Positions 56,485 through 64,000 of a DNA stretch of 64,000 nt are shown here, piece after piece. Both the position numbers and the translations under genes were made by a program. The stretch comes from Siphonodentalium dalli. Lineage: Eukaryota > Mollusca > Scaphopoda > Gadilida > Siphonodentaliidae. The notes beneath the pieces were generated by a model. That model had not been told where the DNA came from and searched no databases. It was given only the letters and a program-made list of their open reading frames with translations. Numbering within the stretch: the stretch's first letter is position 1; every line of letters begins with the position of its first letter. Location of the stretch: assembly GCA_032622095.1 (NCBI GenBank), contig CP136062.1, positions 228,734,578 to 228,798,577 on the forward strand, written 5' to 3'.

Positions 56485-57638
56485 CAGTGTTCGCGCTGTC
56501 GGTAGCCAAATTAGCCAATGGCTAATCTTTTTCGAATTTGGCTAATAAAAATTTCATTTGGCTAAACTTTTGGCTAAACTTTTTTTGAACCCAAATGGAG
56601 ACTGAAAGCATGGAGCCAGAAAGCTAATTAATAAAAGCGCTCAATAGATCGACATTCAAGACGAAGTTAGGTGACGAATGTATTTCATTATTTTCGTACT
56701 TATGAAATATCGTACAAAGGGAACCCCGATCGACAACTCTATCAACCAACCAAGCGATCACAAAGTGATATGCAATCATCTTTAGTTTTCACAAGACGGA
56801 CATTCAAAGGTTGAATTATGACAATGTGAAGAAAGCTATGTTTTGTAAAGTGCATTGACGCCGGTATATAAGCAATTTGTTCGTAACAGGCTGTTTTAAT
56901 CTGGAGAAAGATTATGTCACCCTGCGCGAAGCAGCAAAAGGTCATTATTAATTTTTACATTTAATCCCCTAATCCCCCATTCAGCCCATTGTCTGTCTGA
57001 TCACCCACGGCGCGCCTGCACAATGCATGTATATGATGACATTGTATTTATGACGGTCGAGGTTTATGAGCACCAAGTGTAAGACAATAGCTTAATCAGC
57101 CAAATGTGATTCACGACAGATATTTTGTGGCTATTTGTCGTCAATACCGATACAGTCAAAATAATATGCATGCTTTTATGACAGATTGTAATTTGATAAT
57201 GGCGTAACAATATTAAGTTATTAGTTTCCAGATGTCACTTAAATATTTATCCTTGGATAAATATTTAATGATTTAAAAAAAGATATTGATATAAAACAAA
57301 AAAATAATTACATTAAGAAGGACAATCCCGGGTTACCCCCCCCCCCCCCAAATCACTCTTTCACATAAAGATTAATAAATTTGTAATAAATGATATATAT
57401 AAAAATACTTCTAGTTCATCAAAATTGTTTCAATTATTGTGTATTTTACCTGTGTCTGTTAGATTTTACGTTTTAGTCATTAATTGTGAACCGACCAGAA
57501 AACGATGATTTAATTTGGCCAAAGTTTTTTTTAATTTGGCCAAAAAACATTTGGCTAAAGTTTTTTTCATTTGGCTAATAAAATTTTCATTTGGCTAAAC
57601 TTTTGGCTAAAGTTTTTTTCGGTCCAGCGCGAACACTG
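56485..57638. mobile_element. hAT-like non-autonomous element, 1154 bp
   Basis: The perfect 14-bp TIRs are CAGTGTTCGCGCTG and CAGCGCGAACACTG. They are flanked by the 8-bp target duplication CTACTTAA (56477-56484 and 57639-57646). Subterminal regions repeat TTTGGCTAA in both orientations. CAGTG-type ends with an 8-bp duplication are diagnostic of hAT. It contains a C-run near 57338 and no transposase frame. Confidence 0.9.
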
Positions 57639-57646
57639 CTACTTAA

Positions 57647-58358
57647 TCATAGTATTAAATTCACGTGGCAGTGATGAGATTCACATCCCGATGATAGTGG
57701 AAAGACCTCCATGCATAAGTATGTTATCTCCCCCGACCCAAATAGTTTGTCATTACGCCACAAGGCGGTGTAAGTTGTTTTACAGATTTTTATATTCTGT
57801 GGTCGACTGGGCGAAGGCATTGTGTGAGAATTATTTGTTGTACCTTACTCAATCGTACCGATGTAATCACGTAGATGCAGTTGCTGAAATTGTAAAGTTA
57901 ACGCCACCGGTGTATAATATGTTTATGAAAATATGACTGAATCGTATCGATAGAGTCAGGACAGGCTGAAATTGTAAACTTAAAGTCACCGGTGTAATAA
58001 TATGTTGTTGAAAATATAAATAATCTGATAGCCTGAAAATAACGTATAACCCATTGGGAGCCCCTGGTGTAGTGAAGTGAATTATGGGTAATTTTAATTG
58101 GAGTGCGAGGCCTGTTCCGTTGTAGTAACCGCCATCTTTTATTTTCTGGAATTATGGTAAGAGTTGCGCCTGGAACATGATAATCTTCTCGACTGTTTTT
58201 GCGTCCTAATCTATTCAAACTTTCTTGGCTATCTTGGAAGGTGTTTTGGAAGGATTGTTTTGATATGTATATATATCATTTATCTTCCAAAAAGGTGAGT
58301 TTGACGCCTGAATTTCTTGACATGAATATTAATTAGCGCTTGTCTGCAAGTACAGTGA
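57647..58358. other. Stretch with a small tandem duplication and a possible first exon
   Basis: An ~85-bp tandem duplication (57845-57935 and 57938-58020) shares TGAAATTGTAAA and the CACCGGTGTA...AATATG segment. At 58130-58165, CCGCCATCTTTTATTTTC and then ATTATGGTAAGAG resembles a short untranslated leader whose ATG is followed at once by a GTAAGA splice donor. A second donor-like AAAAAGGTGAGT lies at 58288. I found no matching downstream exon. Confidence 0.3.
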
Positions 58359-58601
58359 TCAGGTGATGGCCAAATCGGCGTGTTTTATGAAAATGTCACC
58401 AAGATTTCTCCACTCGATTCTCTTAAAATGCACCCTAATTCTTTTGATACTTCTATCTAAATACATCTTAGCTATTATTCGGATCTGCTGTTCCGGTCGA
58501 AAAAGGTTTAGTTTGACCAAAACGGCTATTACCAAGAAGTCAAGATCTCCCTGGTGGACCACAAGCCTCCATGTCAGTCTTTTGCCGTGGTCATTTGCCA
58601 C
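58359..58601 (-). pseudogene. Coding remnant in the second Polinton-like fragment
   Basis: An 80-codon leftward frame. Its first ~20 residues (WRLVVHQGDLDFLV) correspond to the segment next to the left TIR at 47.36-47.40 kb. The remainder differs from the main element. It may be part of the same gene in a related element or unrelated DNA joined by deletion. Confidence 0.4.
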
Positions 58602-59432
58602 ATTTTCCCAAATATTCCTGACCGAGCACAGCGGGAATTTCTATTTTAACCACTTTTTCGGACTCGACCCAAAAACTTTTCTGCCCGAAAAGTTCGGCCC
58701 ACGTGGCCATTGTTTAATATGTAACAGTTTGCCACATTTTCCAAAATTTTCCCGACCGAGCAGAGCGAAAACCGGGATTCCACCCACTTTTTCGGACCCG
58801 ACCCAAATTTTGTTACGCCCAAAATATTTGGCCGAGGTGGCCATTTATGACCCCCGCACTTGTTTCGGCCAATTTCCGTTCATTTTCGGACTTTGCCTAT
58901 TTTCGAGGCATTTTTGAACTTTTTTCCAGAATTTTTTTTCATACGAAATTTTGTCTTGCCTCACTTAAGATGTTGCCATGGTCATTTACCACATTTTCCC
59001 AGATTTTCCTGACCGAGCAGAGCGGGAATTTCTATTTGACCAACTTTTTCGGACTCGACCCAAAACCTTTTCGGCCCAAAAAGTTCGTCCCAGGTGGCCA
59101 TTTTTTAATATGTGACAGTTTGCCACATTTTCCCAAATTTTCCCGACCGAGCAGAGCGAAAACTTGGATTCGACCAACTTTTTCGGACTCGACCCAAAAA
59201 AATTTCCGCCCAAAAGTTTTGGCCGAGGTGGCCATTAATGACCCACCACTTGTTTCGGCCAATTTCCGTTCATTTTCGGACTTTGCCTATTTTCGAGGCA
59301 TTTTTGAACTTTTTTCCAGAATTGTTTTTACAGAAAATTTTGTCTCGCGTACTTAAGACGTTGCCATGGTCATTTGCCACATTTTCCGAAATTTTTTGAA
59401 TAAGGAATAAGTAACGAAATTCACGCTGCTAA
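58359..59432. mobile_element. Second, truncated fragment of the Polinton-like family
   Basis: About two subterminal 390-bp units in the same orientation as those at 53-54 kb are preceded by the coding remnant and followed by TTTTTTGAATAAGGAATAAG and TAACGAAATTCACGCTGCT. The latter is the start of the outer TIR, which then breaks off. The outer ~640 bp of the TIR are missing. Confidence 0.8.
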
Positions 59433-60216
59433 TTTGACATGTAAAGTTGTCCAATAAAAAATAATTTGTCTTGAGAAGTTGGTCAAATGAATTATGAGTT
59501 TGAACTGAAAAGTTTGTTGAATTAAACCAGCATTTGACTTATAGTGTTGGTCAAATTAAACATGAGTTTGACTTGAATGGTACTAGAACTTTGGCTTATG
59601 ATTTCTGCGATGTCCTCCAAATTCTAATTGTTTTAATTTGGGGTCAACCTATGGAAGTGACAGCGAGGTGTTTAACATGATGAAATGTTTCATGATATGC
59701 AGAATTATAAGATGGTATCAATATAACCGTCAATGTCTGTTTGTGTCAACATGATGGAACAGCGTTGTGTGAAATGAGTCCGCATCTGACCACATGTATT
59801 TGGAACAATAGACCCCACCGCCCCAAATAAATAAATATAAGACAAGGTAACTAACTATCAATCAGATGACCCAAATTCCCACCACCTGTCATTGTCAAGA
59901 TGTAGCTAACATATGCAAACATGTATTCAAACTAAACACACGTTTTGTTCCCGAAGGACCCTAGTTCAATTTGACATATCACCCGACTAGATCAGATGAT
60001 TGTATCAAAAGTTACAGGAATCAGAACAGAACAATTGTGGCCAAAATTTCTGGTCGGACATTTACTGGGCACACCGGCAGAAAAAAAAAATACGATCAGA
60101 CCAATAGTGATAGCCACTTTTTGTCGTGACATTCATGAAGACTTACATTGGATCAATTTTTGGTAAACTTTAATTCATTTCAGCTCATAAAAGAATCTCA
60201 TCTTGCACCATTTAGG
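59433..60216. other. AT-rich stretch, weak repeats only
   Basis: Diverged units around TTGGTCAAAT(T/G)AA and ATGAGTTTGA(A/C)(C/T)TGAA occur at 59480-59580. No supported gene. Confidence 0.4.
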
Positions 60217-60326
60217 TATGCAGTTAAATAGCGTTCACGAAAGTGGGAGACGTAACTTGTCTTCCATTTTGGCGACCATGGGACAAATTACGCTTCCCAC
60301 TTTCTCGAGAGCTATTTAACTGCATA
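60217..60326. repeat. Inverted repeat, ~45-bp arms
   Basis: TATGCAGTTAAATAGC, then AAAGTGGGA and GTAACTTGTC, pairs with GGACAAATTACG, TCCCACTTT and GCTATTTAACTGCATA. Confidence 0.85.
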
Positions 60327-60355
60327 GTGCCATAAGTGCCATAAGAAACGTACAA

Positions 60356-60835
60356 TTCGACCAACCAGGCATACGACAACTTTCTCGACTTCATATGAAT
60401 GCATACGAACTGGCTTTCCCATCCAGAAAGAATAATCTACCAAAAATATTTATAAAACATCAACCCTGGAAGACACCAGGCCTGATCAAATCAAGCAATG
60501 TGAAGCACAAGCTTTATACAAAGAAATTGAAGACTGAATTTACTCAAGACACAATTAAGTACATGAATTATTACCGAATTTATAGTAAGCTCATTCTAAA
60601 GACCAAAACATGACAGTATTACTCGAGAATACTGAAAGAGAACAAAAACGACTTAAAATAAACTTGGAAAGTATTCAAGGGTGCACTAAACATACATGGC
60701 AGCACTATCAGTCACACTAAAGTTGTATTTGACAATGATGGCACTGAACTCATTTGTCCCTACTTAATTGCCGAAACAACTAATGAATATTTCTCAAACA
60801 TTGGTCGTAAAACCAGCCAAATATTGTGAATGACA
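60356..60835 (+). pseudogene. Non-LTR retrotransposon (LINE) remnant
   Basis: The 72-codon frame at 60395-60613 contains KHQPWKTPGLIKSSNVKHKL and a Lys-rich helix, the linker between endonuclease and reverse transcriptase in LINE second open frames. In another frame downstream come TWKVFKGALN and ETTNEYFSNIG (about 60660-60810), which stand just before the polymerase domain in such proteins. Frameshifts separate the parts, and the polymerase domain itself is absent. An upstream piece with AYDNFLDF is in yet another frame. Confidence 0.65.
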
Positions 60836-61442
60836 GCGATTCTAATGTTTTCCGATTATCTCCGCAACAGAATAACTGACGACATTACTCTTACTCCAAC
60901 AACAGTCCAGGAAATCATCCTTCCTTGCTATCTCATTTGAGTATACGGTACAGTCAAAATGAAGAAAGAAAAGGTAGTCGAGTACTGCATGAATTAAATA
61001 ACTGTTGCGCATTTGCTATGTTTATGTGTGTGTCCATTTGTGTATTAGTTTGAGTTTGTCGAATAAATTAACATGTGTATTGTTTTAACATGTGTAGCCA
61101 ATAATTTGTCATGTTTGTATTTTGTCTGTACGTATTCCTTTTTCGGTGGACCTTGCTTCGTTGAAGCGACTTTACGGCCAAATAAATATTTAACTGATTA
61201 GTAGTATTCCATTCTTATGAACAACCTAGATATACCAGTTAGTAATGGTTGGATATCCTGACAATACAGGGAATTGTTTACCGATCCAAAATTTGAATCT
61301 TAGGTTCTCTAAAAAGCGAGGATTCAAACTGAACTCCATGCGTTGAACTGAAATAGTGGTAAAGACACTATCCTAGTTCATAATTAATTTAATTATATAA
61401 ATATAAACAACGTGTTCATGGGTTTTGATCGTGATACAAATC
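60836..61442. other. AT-rich stretch, nothing recognised
   Basis: CTTGCTTCGTTGAAGC at 61152 is a small dyad. No supported gene. Confidence 0.4.
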
Positions 61443-61487
61443 CAGCAAACTCCGCATGAACCCCTTAGAGGTTCATGAAGTTTGCTG
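61443..61487. repeat. Short hairpin
   Basis: CAGCAAACTCCGCATGAACC pairs with GTTCATGAAGTTTGCTG. Confidence 0.85.
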
Positions 61488-61777
61488 ATTTTTTCTCGCG
61501 GTCAAAATATCATGACCACATGGAAACCGCCCTCCATGTCTTATATGAACTGCACGTTTAAACAAAAATATATTTCACATAAGTTTGTGTCCATGAAGTC
61601 GGTCAAAATTTAAATAAATGTCATGAAAGTAGAGTAGGTGATAATTTCCAATGCGTTGATGGATCTTAAATATTGTGTCACTAGTGAATTCACCGGTATG
61701 CCATATATATGAATGCATTTATACAACACTTACAGTGACATATCTTGTTATATTATACAGTTATCGCCCGCGATTGA

Positions 61778-61887
61778 GTGAGACACGGGGATTTGTCGCC
61801 CGCTCGAGACCTGGAATGTCACCCGAGGGCCACAGGCCCGAGGGTGACATTCCAGGTCGAGAGCGGCGACAAATCACCGTGTCTCAC
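61778..61887. repeat. GC-rich palindrome, ~52-bp arms
   Basis: GTGAGACACGG, GATTTGTCGCC, CCTGGAATGTCACCC and GAGGGCC pair with GGCCCGA, GGGTGACATTCCAGG, GGCGACAAATC and CCGTGTCTCAC. It stands out from the AT-rich flanks and has the same build as the 19.7-kb palindromes. Confidence 0.9.
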
Positions 61888-64000
61888 GAACACAAGGGTG
61901 ACAACTGTTTTGTTATCTGACAAAGGAGTACACACGAACCTCCTTGCGCGCATTTATTCTTTAATCCAGTTCGAAAAGTTTATTTTATGTTGGAATCATC
62001 GCTATTTAGAAAATAAAACATTCATAATCTGGATCAATTAACAGACCTGTCATTTGCGCAGCTATTCTCCGGTCAGTTTGCTGGTTGCCTGGAGGAAATC
62101 GGTTCACGGAAAGAGGAGTAAAGCAATTTCGAAGTTGAGTAGCCATGCAGCGAAATGTTCGGTTTCGTTTCAAATGAGCAGGAAGACGCTGACAGACGTG
62201 TTAATTTCCAGAATGCTAAAATGTGAAACTAACACGTTGTAGTAGTGCAAAAAGAAATTGACATATGTCACAGATCGTTACGCAACATACGGGTATTCTC
62301 TGAAGTCTGAGGAATGTATTGAAAAAAAGAAATAGTCAATTGATAAACAGCAAAGAGTGGCTACTTGATCTAGTACATAAACGTAGTTGTAACGTATGTA
62401 CATCGTATGTGCAATTGTCTGCAGGACATACCAACTGCATAATAAGGTTTACCTATTTGTCCCACGGTCTTCATTATTGATATAAAAAGGTCCAATAGGA
62501 ACATTACACCTTATAACGGATTTGTGTCTATGATAACACCATTTATACAAAACGTGCTTTAATTGCAAACAAAAAAAACACACATTATGCAAATTAGCAA
62601 ACACCACAGTTCGCGGTTGTTATGAAACAGTGGGATTTATAAAAACAGTGTTTTTCGAAATTATTAGAGAGCTGTCAGAGAATCTCTGCGCGTTGAGTTC
62701 TTCGTAGTTATGTGGTTACTGGTAACAGCTGAGCGGTCAATAACTGAGACAATGTTACCCGCAAGGGTAATATGGTGATTTACGGCCCGCCATGTGACGC
62801 ACTCTCAGCCAATCAGAAGAGTGGAAAATGGGATGAAATGTGATGAAGGATAACAGTAACATTTATTGCACTTCTTACTTCCAGTGCTTAAATATACACT
62901 TAAATATAAGTGATGTATATGTGTGTGAGATAACCCCGAGTTGTAGGGTATTCGGAAACATAAAATCCCGAGGCGTAGCCCAGTGTTTTATTTGGACGAA
63001 TGCCTTTTTCTCTGTGGATTGTGATTCTGAATTGTATGTGCTTCAATTTATGGGTGGGTGTGGAGCTCACACCCATGATCTTTTCCTGGAATTCAAGATG
63101 GCGTCCAACATTGCCGACGTAAAATATAAACTTACTCAGTTTAATCCGTTTTTTGGAGAGAATATATTATAAATTGTATACAATTGTATATATATTGGGA
63201 TGCTATTACATTGTACTATAGGTTACAGGACAAATGGTAGTTCAGCAAGATGGCTGCCAAAATGTTGACTTGAATTGGAAAAATAGACAAATGTGTCACT
63301 CATATCTTCTATATCCGTTTCTAATGTCCGGAACTGGTTGGAAATTGTATTTTTCCTATTATTAATGTCTTATGATTATTGTGGCAGTGAACGTTGTTTG
63401 TTCTTTGTTTAAGCTACTTCCAATCCCTAAACACTCGACTTTAAAGAACGTAGTATGAAATTTCACCGAATACTCACTTTCGGTTTCAAGACATATTTTA
63501 ATGCGTTTTCAGCATATTGACATAGCGCCCAACATGGTCATCCAATCAGCAGAATCTGTCATCACGAAACACTCAAAGTAAAACCGATTAAACTAATGCC
63601 GCACTTGAAAGACACTTGATTATGTGCTCTGGTCATCTGCATCGCACAAAATACATAACTTTGTTGAGTTCTGGGGGGGGGGGAGTTATTTGCATAACTA
63701 ATCAGTACTGGATGTGGTGTACTGGATCGGAAAATGTAATGTAGCATAACCGTGTTATCTATAGTGGAGACTGGGTCCAACTTTGGTGATGCTTGTTTCG
63801 ACAGGACAAGTATACATAATGGCTCTCAGATCCATTACATCTGCATGCATGTTGAATCTTTAAAATTTCCTGATTTCTCTTGGTAAATGTGACTTGATCT
63901 CTTCTGAGATCTTTGATAACCGGATGTGCACTGTGTGTTAAACAAAATTAAATACCATCACTTAGTCAGGAACATGTATATTTCACAAAGATCATGAATA
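61888..64000. other. AT-rich right end, no supported gene
   Basis: The longest frame (62840-63172, 110 codons) has no recognisable domain and contains GAATTCAAGATGGCGTCCAA, a segment also found at 45.6 kb, so it is probably repeat-derived. Frames at 62054-62242 and 63562-63780 lack motifs. Confidence 0.4.

Overview
The window reads as nuclear DNA of an animal, probably a marine invertebrate and perhaps a lophotrochozoan (mollusc, annelid, brachiopod or nemertean grade). The grounds are one class A receptor with animal peptide-receptor features and a strong 3' splice site at its start, a very high load of minisatellites and short inverted-repeat transposons, and a Polinton/Maverick-like virus-derived element. 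Nothing in the sequence fixes the species. The DNA is AT-rich and gene-poor. There are no rRNA genes, no CRISPR and no bacterial-style operons, and I found no tRNA I could support.

Layout. 1-7 kb: ends of dispersed repeats, a GC-rich fold-back element (2.1-2.4 kb), two abutting minisatellites (3.6-5.2 kb), another at 6.1-6.5 kb and a piggyBac-like MITE (6.6-6.9 kb). 8.7-9.7 kb: a 981-bp Harbinger-like non-autonomous element with 38-bp terminal inverted repeats (TIRs). 11.3-15.95 kb: a satellite of 101 units of 46 bp. 18.6-19.4 kb: a 24-34-bp minisatellite rich in CACGTG. 19.7-20.2 kb: palindromic MITEs with an inverted copy at 25.2-25.5 kb. 27.8-28.4 kb and 30.4-31.7 kb: further tandem repeats. 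32.4-34.75 kb: the only intact gene I can defend, a 424-residue G-protein-coupled receptor, preceded by two decayed tandem copies of its first coding segment and a piggyBac-like MITE. 35-45 kb: more MITEs, a 47-bp minisatellite and a segmental duplication.

46.05-56.47 kb is the most notable region. Near-identical inverted repeats enclose broken remnants of a superfamily 1 helicase, a Polinton-type integrase, a coiled-coil/membrane protein and a possible minor capsid protein. A 1.64-kb internal segment is tandemly duplicated, and the TIRs carry 390-bp tandem repeats. Two hAT-like non-autonomous elements with clean 8-bp target duplications sit in and beside the right TIR. A second fragment of the same element family lies at 58.36-59.43 kb, followed by a LINE remnant at 60.36-60.83 kb and palindromic repeats to the end.

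The receptor is an ordinary host gene. The rest is a record of element insertion, satellite expansion and decay. The virus-like element cannot be autonomous: no polymerase B, packaging ATPase, protease or major capsid gene is visible, and its recognisable genes are frameshifted.
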